From positions 1 through 46,129 of the forward strand of contig CAMFAL010000007.1 of NCBI GenBank assembly GCA_945948185.1: 46,129 bases of DNA, read 5' to 3'. Under the pieces are notes generated by a model. The model was given only the letters and a program-made list of their open reading frames with translations. It was not told where the DNA came from and made no database searches. Below, in pieces: positions 24,077 to 33,336 of this stretch. Positions within the stretch are counted from its first letter, which is position 1. Each line of letters starts with the position of its first letter. The position numbers and the translations under genes are program-made. Origin of the DNA: an uncultured Clostridia bacterium. GTDB taxonomy: Bacteria; Bacillota; Clostridia; Oscillospirales; Oscillospiraceae.

Positions 24077-25394
24077 GCAAGGAAAAAAGCGGAAAGCGCT
24101 CTACATCCTGCTGGCCCTGCTGGCGGCCATATCCATGTGGATCTATGCCGACGAATTCGGCAACAACGGCGGACACCGTGTGATTGAGAAGACCATCATA
24201 GACATCCCCGTAAATTACACCGGGGAGAGCAAGCTGGCAGACCGGGGACTGATGCTGCTGGAGGAGGAGACCACCGCCTCCCTGGACGTCACGGTCAAGG
24301 GCGGACGCCGCCAGATTTCCCGCTTGGAGCAGGACGATATCACCATCAACGTGGACCTCTCCAACGTGGAGAAGGCCGGCGTTCAGCAGGTGCCCTGCAC
24401 CTTTTTCTATGACGACGACAAATTCTCCAGTGATATGTCCAGGAAGCCCAGCAGCAACCAGGTGACGGTGAACATCAGCGAGCTGAACCGCCGCATCGTG
24501 GATATCCGCTGTGAGCTCTCCGGCCATGTGGCGGACGGCTACTCCGCCGGACAGCTGCAGTTGTCCCAGGATACCCTGGAGATCCGCGGACAGGCCAAGG
24601 ACATCGACCCCGTCAGCTATGTGAAGGTAGTCCTGGATGTGGGAGATGGTGCCGAGGAGACCGTCTCCCAGGAGTTGACCTTCCGGTATTACGACAAGAA
24701 CAATAAGCAGCTGGACGGTGCCAACATCCATCCCACGGTGGACAGCGTCCAGGTGACCTTGCCGGTCTTTGTGACCAAGGAACTGAAGCTGGTGGTGGAC
24801 TTCAAGGAGTCTCCCGGTGCCAGGAAGTCCAACCTGGATTACGAGATTAAGCCCGAGTATATCGTGGTCTCCGGCGATGCCGCCGCCCTGCGGGGCGTAG
24901 AGACCATCACCCTGGGTGAGCTGGACCTGCTGGATCTGCTGAACGGCGGTCCACGCTACCACACCTATCCCATTATTATCCCCGATGGCTGCCAGAACCT
25001 CAGCGGCGTCACCAGAGCCACGCTGGACGTCAGCTTTGCGGATATGACCAGTGCGGAGGTGACCACCCAGCAGTTCACTTACGCCAACCTGCCTAGCGGA
25101 AAGCGGGTGGACATCCTGACTCAGGAGCTGACGGTCCGCGTATTCGGCACCACGGCGGATGTGGAGGCAGTCACGGGAGAACAGATCTCCGTGGTGGCTG
25201 ACCTCACCAACTACTCCGCCGCCTCCGGCACCTATACAGTCCCCGCATTCGTGGAGGTGTCCTCCAGCGCGGGAGATCTCGGCGTCAGCGGAAACTATCA
25301 AGTCCAGGTCCGCATCCGCGAGCCCCATGAGCCGCTTCCGGAGGAACCCACGGAAGAACCGGGACAGGGCACGGAAACCTCACCTGAAGCATGA
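24066..25394 (+). CDS. cdaR: CdaA regulatory protein CdaR (YbbR domain)
   Basis: A 442-residue membrane-anchored protein with YbbR repeats that controls CdaA. One N-terminal membrane segment (ALYILLALLAAISMWIYAD) precedes about four extracytoplasmic YbbR repeats; IEKTIIDIPVNY and LDVTVKGGRRQISRL begin the first and LPVFVTKELKLVVDF a later one. The C-terminal end is a Pro/Glu-rich tail. The start at 24066 was chosen because GGAGG lies 8 bases upstream; an in-frame GTG exists at 24057. It overlaps cdaA. Confidence 0.93.
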   Translation: MQNEQGKKRKALYILLALLAAISMWIYADEFGNNGGHRVIEKTIIDIPVNYTGESKLADRGLMLLEEETTASLDVTVKGGRRQISRLEQDDITINVDLSNVEKAGVQQVPCTFFYDDDKFSSDMSRKPSSNQVTVNISELNRRIVDIRCELSGHVADGYSAGQLQLSQDTLEIRGQAKDIDPVSYVKVVLDVGDGAEETVSQELTFRYYDKNNKQLDGANIHPTVDSVQVTLPVFVTKELKLVVDFKESPGARKSNLDYEIKPEYIVVSGDAAALRGVETITLGELDLLDLLNGGPRYHTYPIIIPDGCQNLSGVTRATLDVSFADMTSAEVTTQQFTYANLPSGKRVDILTQELTVRVFGTTADVEAVTGEQISVVADLTNYSAASGTYTVPAFVEVSSSAGDLGVSGNYQVQVRIREPHEPLPEEPTEEPGQGTETSPEA

Positions 25395-25412
25395 ACACAG
25401 GAGTAATGTACC

Positions 25413-25823
25413 ATGACCCAAATCGCAACTGTTGAACGTATTCTTGATCCCAACCATGCCGTGATCTCCGTTCCCCGGAAATCCGCCTGCGGCCATGACT
25501 GCGAGGAGTGTGCCGGCTGCGGCGTCTCCGGCGCGGCTGTCAAGGCCAAAGCCGCCAACCCCATCGGTGCCCGTCCCGGGCAGAAGGTGGTGGTGCAGAG
25601 CGATACCCAGAAGATGCTCCGCATCGTGGCGCTGGTCTATGCCACCCCGGTGGTCTTGTTTCTGCTGGGCTATCTGGCGGCCTTTTTCCTGGGTGCCGTA
25701 GTTGCCGTACAGTACACCGCGGCTGTCATCGGTTTTATCATCGGCATCGTGGTGGCAATCCGCTATGACCGGTATCTGAAGGCGAAGGGCGGTTTGTCCT
25801 TCACCATCGTCCGGCTTTTCTGA
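25413..25823 (+). CDS. RseC/MucC-like SoxR-reducing system protein
   Basis: A 136-residue protein matching the RseC/MucC family, small membrane proteins of Rnf- or SoxR-linked electron transfer. Four clustered cysteines (ACGHDCEECAGCG, about residues 25-37) may bind an iron-sulfur cluster or another metal. Two membrane segments follow (about 70-92 and 95-115), and the C-terminal part is basic. No rnf genes are in the window, so the redox partner is unknown. It sits right after cdaR and before DUF5685. Confidence 0.82.
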   Translation: MTQIATVERILDPNHAVISVPRKSACGHDCEECAGCGVSGAAVKAKAANPIGARPGQKVVVQSDTQKMLRIVALVYATPVVLFLLGYLAAFFLGAVVAVQYTAAVIGFIIGIVVAIRYDRYLKAKGGLSFTIVRLF

Positions 25824-25827
25824 CCCG

Positions 25828-26733
25828 GTGTTTGGCTACGTCAGGCCACCCCTGGCCGCTCTTCCTTCGGAGGAGGCGGACCGGTTCCGGCGTATGTACT
25901 GCGGCCTTTGCCACACGCTGGGGCATCGGTACGGCACCGCGGCCCGGTTCATCCTGAATTACGATTTCACCTACCTGGCCATTCTGCTCTCCCAACGGCA
26001 GGAGGGGCCTGCCGGGAACGCCCGGTGCCTGATCCACCCTGTCCACGCCCATGCCTTTCTGGAGGAGGATCCCGCCATGGCGCTGGCCGCTGACGAGAGC
26101 GTGATCCTGGCCTACTGGCAGCTGCGGGACGGCGTGGCGGACCATGACTGGCTCCACGGCCTGAAGTACCGGAGCCTCTCCGCCATTCTGGAGCCTGCTT
26201 ACCGGAGGGCGTCCTCTCTACGCCCCGGCTTTGACCGGGCGGTCCGCCGGCAGCTGGACCTGCTGGCTCAGCTGGAGACGGAGCGCTGCCCCTCCATTGA
26301 TCGGGCGGCGGACGCTTTCGCGGTGCTGCTGGGCAGCGCCGCAGGAGAGGTGGACGACCCTGTCCGGCAGCGGGTGCTGGAGCAGCTGCTGTACCACCTG
26401 GGCCGCTGGGTCTATTTGATCGACGCTGCGGATGATCTGAAAAAAGACTCCGTCTCCGGGAGTTATAATCCCGTGGCGCTGCGGTTCAGTCTGGCAGACG
26501 GAGTCTGGAACCCGGACAGCCGCCGGGAATTCGCCGCCACGCTGGACCACTCCATCCATATGATGGCCACGGCCTTTGAGCTGTGGGATTTCGGCGTTTG
26601 GACGCCATTGCTGTCGGAAACCATCTATACTGGCCTGTTTCAGATTGGAAAGGCTGTTCTGGACGGTACCTTCCGCACCACAGAGCGCGGAGCAGATAGA
26701 AAGAAACAGAAGAATGTTGAGGAGACCACATGA
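25828..26733 (+). CDS. DUF5685 family protein
   Basis: A 301-residue protein of the uncharacterised DUF5685 family. Visible features are [13 protein letters not shown] and [13 protein letters not shown] near the N-terminus (a CxxC followed by His, possibly metal-binding). A predicted all-helical body follows, with [19 protein letters not shown] in the middle (an Asp-rich DDxxxD segment) and a basic end. It starts at GTG 25828, four bases after the RseC-like stop, and overlaps the J-domain gene (ATGA). The function is unknown. The Asp-rich helix recalls, but does not prove, a terpenoid-synthase-like fold. Confidence 0.75.
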   Translation: MFGYVRPPLAALPSEEADRFRRMYCGLCHTLGHRYGTAARFILNYDFTYLAILLSQRQEGPAGNARCLIHPVHAHAFLEEDPAMALAADESVILAYWQLRDGVADHDWLHGLKYRSLSAILEPAYRRASSLRPGFDRAVRRQLDLLAQLETERCPSIDRAADAFAVLLGSAAGEVDDPVRQRVLEQLLYHLGRWVYLIDAADDLKKDSVSGSYNPVALRFSLADGVWNPDSRREFAATLDHSIHMMATAFELWDFGVWTPLLSETIYTGLFQIGKAVLDGTFRTTERGADRKKQKNVEETT

Positions 26734-27350
26734 ACGATCCCTATCAAACTCTTGGCGTATCGGAAAACGCCTCGGATGAAGAAATCAAAAAGGCATACCG
26801 TGATCTGGCCCGGAAGTACCACCCGGACAACTACCACGACAATCCCCTGGCGGACCTGGCTCAGGAGAAGATGAAGGAGATCAACGCCGCCTACGAGGAG
26901 ATCAACCGCCGGCGGAGCGGAGGGAGCCGTGCTTCCGGCGGCAGCTACGGCGGATACCAGCGGCAATACGGCCAGTATCAGGGCCGCAGCAGCAGTTCCG
27001 TCCTGCAGCAGGTGCGCATCGCCATCCAGTCTGGAGACCTCAGCCGCGCCGAGGCGCTGCTGGCCAATTACAGCGACCACAATGCGGAGTGGAACTTCCT
27101 GCGGGGCGCCGTTTGCTACCGGCGGGGCTGGATGGACGAGGCCAAGCGGTATTACCAGACCGCCTGTCAGATGGAGCCGGGCAACCCGGAGTACCGGCAG
27201 GCCCTGGAGTTCATGGAAAAGGGAACCCAGTCCGCTTACCGTCCGGGTGGACAGCAGTTCGGCACGGATGCCTGCACAGTAAACCCCTGTGTACCCCTGT
27301 GTTGCCTCTGGACGATATGCAATGGCGGTGGATATTGGTTCTGTTGCTGA
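26730..27350 (+). CDS. J-domain protein with TPR-like region and Cys-rich tail
   Basis: A 206-residue co-chaperone-like protein. Residues 4-62 form a J-domain with [20 protein letters not shown] and the HPDN motif that stimulates DnaK. A Gly/Ser/Tyr/Gln-rich linker (about 66-92) follows. A helical part (about 93-170) with [20 protein letters not shown] and [20 protein letters not shown] resembles TPR repeats. The final 26 or so residues hold seven Cys and end GGGYWFCC. There is no DnaJ zinc finger or C-terminal peptide-binding domain, so this is not canonical DnaJ. The client is unknown. Confidence 0.88.
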   Translation: MNDPYQTLGVSENASDEEIKKAYRDLARKYHPDNYHDNPLADLAQEKMKEINAAYEEINRRRSGGSRASGGSYGGYQRQYGQYQGRSSSSVLQQVRIAIQSGDLSRAEALLANYSDHNAEWNFLRGAVCYRRGWMDEAKRYYQTACQMEPGNPEYRQALEFMEKGTQSAYRPGGQQFGTDACTVNPCVPLCCLWTICNGGGYWFCC

Positions 27351-27369
27351 GAATAGGGAGGAAAAAAAC

Positions 27370-28248
27370 GTGATCAAGAGCATGACCGGCTATGGCCGGG
27401 CGAAAGAGATTCTGAACAAGAGGGATATTACCGTAGAGGTCCGGTCCGTCAACAACCGCTATCTGGACTGCACGGTGAAGATGCCCCGGATGTACAGCTT
27501 TGCGGAGGACGCCATCAAGCAGCATGTCCAGCAGGTCATTTCCCGGGGTAAGGTGGATGTGTTCATCACCGTGGACGCCTCTGCCGCAGATGTGGCCAAG
27601 GTTACCGTCAACCGGGAGCTGGCCGCCCAGTACGCCAGCGCTTTGCAGGAACTGGCGGAAGTGGCCGGAACGTCCTCCGCTGTGACTCCGGAGCAGCTTG
27701 CCCGGTTCCCGGACGTGCTGACCGTCACCAAGGCGGATGAGGACCTGGAGACCGTCAGCGCCGATATCTGTACCGTTCTGGACGACGCCCTAGCAGCCTA
27801 TAACGCCATGCGGGCCGTGGAGGGTACTAAGTTGGCAGAGGACATCGGAAACCGTCTGACCAATATCGAGAACTACACCAGCCAGGTGGAGGAGCGCTCT
27901 CCTCAGACCGTGGCGGAGTACCGGGCCAAGCTTACCGCCCGGATGCAGGAGGTGCTCCAGAGCACCACCATCGATGAGCAGCGCATTCTGACTGAGGCCG
28001 CTATCTACGCCGACAAGGTGGCCGTGGACGAGGAGACCGTCCGCCTGCGGAGCCACGTGGGCCAGCTGCGGACTATGATTGCCTCCGACGAGCCCATGGG
28101 CCGCAAGATGGACTTCCTGATCCAGGAGGTCAACCGCGAGTCCAACACCATCGGCTCCAAGTGCAACGATGTTGCCATCGCCCAGGTGGTGGTGGGCCTG
28201 AAGGCCGAAGTGGAGAAGATGCGGGAACAGGTTCAGAACGTGGAGTAA
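27370..28248 (+). CDS. yicC: YicC/YloC-family endoribonuclease
   Basis: A 292-residue protein of the YicC family, recently recognised RNA endonucleases. The start [13 protein letters not shown] and [13 protein letters not shown] are the N-terminal signature, and the conserved C-terminal stretch [20 protein letters not shown] is complete. Translation starts at GTG 27370 with GGAGG 8 bases upstream, correcting a longer open frame from 27289. It heads the yicC-remA-gmk-rpoZ run found across Firmicutes. Length is normal. Confidence 0.94.
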   Translation: MIKSMTGYGRAKEILNKRDITVEVRSVNNRYLDCTVKMPRMYSFAEDAIKQHVQQVISRGKVDVFITVDASAADVAKVTVNRELAAQYASALQELAEVAGTSSAVTPEQLARFPDVLTVTKADEDLETVSADICTVLDDALAAYNAMRAVEGTKLAEDIGNRLTNIENYTSQVEERSPQTVAEYRAKLTARMQEVLQSTTIDEQRILTEAAIYADKVAVDEETVRLRSHVGQLRTMIASDEPMGRKMDFLIQEVNRESNTIGSKCNDVAIAQVVVGLKAEVEKMREQVQNVE

Positions 28249-28252
28249 TGCC

Positions 28253-28501
28253 ATGAAGCTCATCAACATCGGATTTGGAAATCTGGTATCCCAGGACCGG
28301 CTGGTGGCCATCGTCAGCCCGGATTCCGCTCCCATCAAGCGCATGGTTCAGGAGACACGGGAGCGGGGGATGCTGATCGACGCCACCTACGGCCGCAAGA
28401 CCGCGTCCATTTTCATCATGGACAGTGACCATGTGATCCTGTCGGCTCTGCCGCCGGAGAAGTTCGGCCCGCTGGATGGCAATATGGAGGAGAGAGCATG
28501 A
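28253..28501 (+). CDS. remA: RemA-like DNA-binding protein (DUF370)
   Basis: An 82-residue protein of the RemA/YlzA family, a ring-forming DNA-binding regulator of matrix and osmoprotection genes in Bacillus. The core [19 protein letters not shown] and the second conserved part [18 protein letters not shown] are both intact. It overlaps gmk (ATGA). Its targets here are unknown. Confidence 0.95.
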   Translation: MKLINIGFGNLVSQDRLVAIVSPDSAPIKRMVQETRERGMLIDATYGRKTASIFIMDSDHVILSALPPEKFGPLDGNMEERA

Positions 28502-29094
28502 CCAAGGGAAAAACATTCATCGTCTCCGGCCCCTCCGGGGTTGGAAAGAGCACGGTGCTCAGCGCCTTGCTGGAGCGGCGGAAAAACCTCTATTTTTCCG
28601 TTTCCGCCACCACCCGGGATCCCCGTCCCGGAGAGCTGGACGGTATCCATTACCACTTTATGGACGTGGATTCCTTCCGAAAGTGGATCTCCATGGACCA
28701 GTTCCTGGAGTACGCCGAGTACGTGGGGAATTTCTACGGCACCCCCAAGCGCTTCGTGGACGAGGCTATGGATCAGGGCAAGGACGTCATCCTGGACATT
28801 GAGGTCCAGGGCGCCATCCAGGTCACCAGCAAGCGGCCGGACACCGTGCGTATCTTTATTGCCCCTCCCAGCTGGGCAGAACTGGAGCGCCGCCTGACGG
28901 AACGGGGTACCGACAGCCAGGATAAGATCCAGAAGCGCCTGCTGCGGGCCAAGGTGGAATTCCAAACCGCCCATACCTATGATTATTTCGTCATCAACGA
29001 CACTGTGGAGGACGCGGTGAACGAGCTGGACGCCATTATGACCGCTGAGCACTGCAAGCCCAAGGAGCGCATGGCAATCCTCAGCGGCAAGTGA
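28498..29094 (+). CDS. gmk: Guanylate kinase
   Basis: A 198-residue enzyme that converts GMP to GDP with ATP. The P-loop is [12 protein letters not shown] and the GMP-binding region [16 protein letters not shown], followed by [27 protein letters not shown] holds the Walker-B-like part. It is full length. The remA-gmk-rpoZ order is conserved with Bacillus. Confidence 0.97.
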   Translation: MTKGKTFIVSGPSGVGKSTVLSALLERRKNLYFSVSATTRDPRPGELDGIHYHFMDVDSFRKWISMDQFLEYAEYVGNFYGTPKRFVDEAMDQGKDVILDIEVQGAIQVTSKRPDTVRIFIAPPSWAELERRLTERGTDSQDKIQKRLLRAKVEFQTAHTYDYFVINDTVEDAVNELDAIMTAEHCKPKERMAILSGK

Positions 29095-29140
29095 CCATAT
29101 CAAAATTTCAGCCTGAAAGGCAGAATGGAAGTAGAGTATT

Positions 29141-29353
29141 ATGATGCTGTATCCCGCAATGAACAAGCTGACAAGCTATGTCCCCAACCGCTATATGCTG
29201 GTAAATGTGGTGGCCCGACGGGCCCGCCAGATCGCTGAGACCGCCGAGGAGACCGGCGAGCATCTGGATGAAAAGCCCGTCACTCTGGCCATCAATGAGG
29301 TGGCAGACGGCAAGCTGGACGCCAGCCACATGGATCTGACCATCGAGGAATAA
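29141..29353 (+). CDS. rpoZ: RNA polymerase omega subunit
   Basis: A 70-residue omega subunit that helps assemble RNA polymerase by holding beta-prime. The core SYVPNRYMLVNVVARRARQI is the family signature, and KPVTLAINEVADGK follows. The ribosome site is weak (GGAAG), and a second start (29159) is possible. The region between gmk and this gene (29095-29140) shows no promoter I would defend. Confidence 0.92.
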   Translation: MMLYPAMNKLTSYVPNRYMLVNVVARRARQIAETAEETGEHLDEKPVTLAINEVADGKLDASHMDLTIEE

Positions 29354-29385
29354 ACACGCGTAAGACAACAGGGGAGGGGCGAGGC

Positions 29386-31854
29386 ATGGAGACCGCTGTC
29401 ATTGTAAAAGTTGCGGTCAGCGCCGCGCCCTATTCCATTGATAAGCCCTATGACTATCTGGTGCCGGAGCCGCTGCTGGAGAGGGCGGTCCCCGGCGTCC
29501 GGGTGACCGTGCCTTTCGGCCGGGGAAACCGGAGCTCCGAGGGGATCATCCTGGCCCGTAGCACGGGAGAGAAGTCCCAGGGCCTGAAGCCCCTGGCATC
29601 GGTGCTGGACCGGGAGCCAGTCCTGGACAGCGACGGCATCGCTCTAGCCCTCTGGATGCGGCAGCGGTATTTCTGTACCCTCTTTGAAGCCGTCAAGACC
29701 ATCCTGCCAGCTGGGCTGTGGTATCAGCTGCGGGAGGTCTGGAGCCTGGCAGATCCGGAGATGGACCGGGAGATGGCCGACGCGCTGGCATCCTCCGTTC
29801 GCCGGGCCGGGGGCGTACTGGATATGCTGTACGACTGCGGCGGCAGCGCCGGGCTGGAAAGCTTGCGGGACGGTTGCGGCGAGGAGGTATCCGCCACCCT
29901 GAAGGCTTTGCAGAAGGCCGGGGTAGTGGTCTGCGAGACTGCCGCAAAGCGCAAAATCAGTGATAAGACCCGCCGTATGGTGAACCTGGCCGTCAGTGCC
30001 GAGGATGCTCTGGCCCTGATGGAGCCAAAGCGCCGCAGCGCCCCTATGCGGTATGAAGTGGTGCGACTGCTGGCCGCCACAGGGCGGGCCTCCGGTGCGG
30101 ATATCTGTTATTTTACCGGCGCCTCCATGGCCACACTCCGGGGACTGGAGAAAGCCGGTATCGTGTCGTTTACGGAGGAAGAGGAGCTGCGGGTCCCGGC
30201 ACCCCAACAGGTGGAGCCGGGGGCGCCCATCGTCCTGAACGGGGAACAGCAGGCCGCCTTTGACGACATTCTTGCCCTGACAAAAAGCGGAAAACCGGAG
30301 GCAGTCCTTTTGCACGGCGTCACCGGCAGCGGAAAAACCCAGGTCTATCTTCGGCTGGTTCAGGAAATACTGGACCAGGGGAGGACCGCCATAGTCTTAG
30401 TCCCGGAGATCGTCCTGACTCCGCAGATGATGCGGAAATTCTCCTCCTATTTCGGAGAACAGGTGGCCATGCTACACAGCTCCCTCCGTATGACGGAGCG
30501 ATACGACCAATGGAAGCGCATCCGCCGGGGAGAGGTCCAGGTGGTATTGGGAACCCGCTCCGCGATTTTTGCCCCTCTGAAAAATCTGGGACTGATAATC
30601 CTGGACGAGGAGCAAGAGGGCAGCTACCAGTCGGAAAATCCGCCCCGGTATCACACCCGGGACATCGCCAAATACCTCTGCGCCCGGCAGAATGCCACCC
30701 TGCTGCTGGGCTCTGCCACCCCGTCGGTGGAGACCGCCTGGGCGGCGGAATCGGGAGTTTACCACAAAGTCCTGCTGCACCACCGCTATAACGCCCACAG
30801 CCTGCCCCAGGTCACCATCGCAGACCTGCGCCAGGAGATCCGGGCGGGCAATCCGGGGCTCATCGGCGCGGACCTGCGCCGGGAGCTGGAGGAAAACCTC
30901 AGCCGGGGAGAGCAGAGCATCCTGTTTCTGAACCGGCGGGGCAACAGCCGGATGCTGTTGTGCGGCGAGTGTGGCCATGTGCCGGAATGTCCCCGCTGCA
31001 GCGTGCCTCTGACCTACCACTCCGCTAACGGGCGGCTCATGTGCCACTACTGCGGCCACTCCCAGCGGGCCCCGGAGGCCTGTCCGGAGTGCGGCGGCAT
31101 CATGAAGCACGTGGGCACCGGCACCCAAAAGGTGGAGGAGGAGCTGCGGGAGCTGTTCCCGGAGGCGGGCATCCTGCGGATGGATGCGGACACCGCCTCC
31201 GGCGGCCATGAAAAGCTGCTGCGGCAGTTTGAATCGGAGCGTATCCCTATTCTGCTGGGCACCCAGATGGTAGCCAAGGGGCTCGATTTTGAAAATGTGA
31301 CTCTGGTTGGGGTCCTGTCGGCGGACACATCCCTGTATATCGACAACTACCGGGCGGCGGAGCGGACCTTCAGTCTGCTGACGCAGGTAGTGGGCCGGGC
31401 TGGCCGGGGCGGAAAAACGGGGCGGGCCGTCATCCAGACGTACACCCCCGGCAACGAGGTCATCCTCAGTGCCGCCCAACAGGACTATGACCGCTTTTAT
31501 GAGGGTGAAATTCGCCTGCGGCGGCTGCGGCGGTATCCGCCTTTCGCGGACCTGTTCACCTTCACGGTGTCAGGCACGGAGGAGGGGACGGTGCTGCGGG
31601 CGGCGGCAGGCGTCCGGGAAACACTGCGTCAGCTCTGTGCATTGCCGGAACTGGCGGTCTCACAGCCGGAGGTACTGGGTCCCGCCCCTGCGCCTGTTCT
31701 GAAGCTCAACAACCGCTACCGCTACCGCGTTCTCCTGGTGGGACGCAATGACAAGGCCACCCGGGAGCAGGTCAGCTGGCTTTTGAAGGAATTCGCACTG
31801 GACCGCGCAAACCGCGGATTAAATATGTTTGTGGACTGCAACACTATGGAGTGA
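29386..31854 (+). CDS. priA: Primosomal protein N' (replication restart helicase)
   Basis: An 822-residue helicase that reloads the replisome at stalled forks. The N-terminal DNA-binding part contains YSIDKPYDYLVPE. Walker A is GVTGSGKTQVY (Lys317). The DEAH-type box here reads DEEQEGSYQ where the classical form is DEEH. The zinc-binding insert has eight Cys (CGECG, CPRC, CHYCG, CPECGG). The C-terminal helicase motifs follow, including GTQMVAKGLDFENV and VVGRAGRGGKTGR. It is full length. In Bacillus coaBC lies between rpoZ and priA; here it is absent. Confidence 0.97.
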   Translation: METAVIVKVAVSAAPYSIDKPYDYLVPEPLLERAVPGVRVTVPFGRGNRSSEGIILARSTGEKSQGLKPLASVLDREPVLDSDGIALALWMRQRYFCTLFEAVKTILPAGLWYQLREVWSLADPEMDREMADALASSVRRAGGVLDMLYDCGGSAGLESLRDGCGEEVSATLKALQKAGVVVCETAAKRKISDKTRRMVNLAVSAEDALALMEPKRRSAPMRYEVVRLLAATGRASGADICYFTGASMATLRGLEKAGIVSFTEEEELRVPAPQQVEPGAPIVLNGEQQAAFDDILALTKSGKPEAVLLHGVTGSGKTQVYLRLVQEILDQGRTAIVLVPEIVLTPQMMRKFSSYFGEQVAMLHSSLRMTERYDQWKRIRRGEVQVVLGTRSAIFAPLKNLGLIILDEEQEGSYQSENPPRYHTRDIAKYLCARQNATLLLGSATPSVETAWAAESGVYHKVLLHHRYNAHSLPQVTIADLRQEIRAGNPGLIGADLRRELEENLSRGEQSILFLNRRGNSRMLLCGECGHVPECPRCSVPLTYHSANGRLMCHYCGHSQRAPEACPECGGIMKHVGTGTQKVEEELRELFPEAGILRMDADTASGGHEKLLRQFESERIPILLGTQMVAKGLDFENVTLVGVLSADTSLYIDNYRAAERTFSLLTQVVGRAGRGGKTGRAVIQTYTPGNEVILSAAQQDYDRFYEGEIRLRRLRRYPPFADLFTFTVSGTEEGTVLRAAAGVRETLRQLCALPELAVSQPEVLGPAPAPVLKLNNRYRYRVLLVGRNDKATREQVSWLLKEFALDRANRGLNMFVDCNTME

Positions 31855-31875
31855 GCGGTCAAGGAGGTAAGCACT

Positions 31876-32400
31876 ATGGCACTGCGTAAAATCGTCACCC
31901 AGGGGGAGCCCTGTCTCAATAAGGTCTGCCGCCCTGTCACGGAATTCAATTCCCGTCTCCACGCCCTGCTGGACGACATGCAGGACACCCTGGCGGATGC
32001 CAACGGCGCCGGTCTGGCCGCACCCCAGGTGGGCGTCCTGCGGCGGATCTGCATCGTGATGGACGAGTACTCCGGAGAGTATCTGGAGCTGGTGAACCCT
32101 GAGATCATCGCCCAGAGCGGCGAACAGACCGGCCTGGAGGGCTGCCTCAGTGTCCCCGGCAAGTGGGGCATCGTCACCCGGCCCAATGTGGTGCGGGTCC
32201 GGGCCCAGGACCGGGACGGCAACTGGTTCGAGGCCGAGGGAGAGGGGATGAACGCCCGCTGCTTCTGCCATGAGATCGAGCATCTGGACGGCCACCTGTA
32301 TGTGGAGCACATCGACCACTTCCTGTCGGAGGACGAGCTGCGGAAATACCTGGAGCGGGAAGAGGCTGAGGCGGCCGCCGCTGCCGGGGAGGGTGAGTAA
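31876..32400 (+). CDS. def: Peptide deformylase
   Basis: A 174-residue metalloenzyme that removes the formyl group from new proteins. All three motifs are present: GAGLAAPQVG, EGCLSVPG (with the metal-binding Cys) and HEIEHLDG (HExxH). A short Glu/Ala-rich tail is appended. AAGGAGG lies 8 bases before the start. def-fmt adjacency is the usual pairing. Confidence 0.97.
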   Translation: MALRKIVTQGEPCLNKVCRPVTEFNSRLHALLDDMQDTLADANGAGLAAPQVGVLRRICIVMDEYSGEYLELVNPEIIAQSGEQTGLEGCLSVPGKWGIVTRPNVVRVRAQDRDGNWFEAEGEGMNARCFCHEIEHLDGHLYVEHIDHFLSEDELRKYLEREEAEAAAAAGEGE

Positions 32401-32402
32401 GC

Positions 32403-33323
32403 ATGCGCATCCTGTTTATGGGGACTCCGGACTTTGCCGTGGCGTCCCTGAAGCGTCTGGTGGAGGACGGCCATGAGATCTGCGGCGTCTTTACCCAGCC
32501 AGACAAGCCCAAGAATCGGGGCCACAAGCTGACGCCCTCACCGGTGAAGGAATACGCCCTGTCTCAGGGGCTGGAGGTCTATCAGCCGCTGAAAATGCGG
32601 GACGGCGAGGCCTTCTCCATCGTGGAGAAGCTGGCACCGGAGCTGATCGTGGTGGCGGCCTACGGCAAGATCCTGCCGGAAGATATTCTGAACTTCCCCA
32701 AATACGGCTCCATCAACGTCCATTCGTCCCTGCTGCCCAAATACCGGGGCGCCGCCCCCATCAACTGGGCCATCCTGGACGGAGAGGAGGAGACCGGCGT
32801 CTCCATCATGTACATGGCCAAGGAACTGGACGCCGGCGACGTGATCCTGCAAAAGACCACTGCCATCGATTCCCGGGAGGACGCCCTGACCCTGACCATG
32901 CGCTTGGCGGAGCTGGGCGCTGAGGCTTTGTCCGAGACTGTGGAAGCGCTGAAAAACGGTACCGCCGTCCGGGCCGCTCAGGACCACAGCAAAATGACCT
33001 ACGCCTCCATGCTGACCAAGGAGATGTCCCCCGTGGACTGGAGCCGGTCCGCTCACGCCATCTCCTGCCAGATCCGGGGCTTGATCCCCTGGCCCTGCGC
33101 CACCACCGACGTGATCTCCGGCGAACCCATGAAGCTCTATGCCGCGGAGGAGACCGGAGCAGACACCTCCGCCCGGCCCGGCACCATCGTGGCAGCGGGC
33201 AAAACAGGCATTGAAATTGCTTGCGGTGATGGTAAGGTGCTTCGCTTGACAGAGCTTCAGGCCCAGGGCGGTAAGCGGATGACTGCTGCTGCCTACCTGC
33301 TGGGCCATCCCATTGAATGCTGA
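32403..33323 (+). CDS. fmt: Methionyl-tRNA formyltransferase
   Basis: A 306-residue enzyme that formylates initiator Met-tRNA. The N-terminus MRILFMGTPDFAVASLKRL and SLLPKYRGAAPINWAILDGE (the catalytic and folate-binding signature) are clear. The C-terminal beta-barrel that binds tRNA follows, with SCQIRGLIPWP. It begins two bases after the def stop. Confidence 0.97.
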   Translation: MRILFMGTPDFAVASLKRLVEDGHEICGVFTQPDKPKNRGHKLTPSPVKEYALSQGLEVYQPLKMRDGEAFSIVEKLAPELIVVAAYGKILPEDILNFPKYGSINVHSSLLPKYRGAAPINWAILDGEEETGVSIMYMAKELDAGDVILQKTTAIDSREDALTLTMRLAELGAEALSETVEALKNGTAVRAAQDHSKMTYASMLTKEMSPVDWSRSAHAISCQIRGLIPWPCATTDVISGEPMKLYAAEETGADTSARPGTIVAAGKTGIEIACGDGKVLRLTELQAQGGKRMTAAAYLLGHPIEC

Positions 33324-33336
33324 ATCGGAGGTTTCT

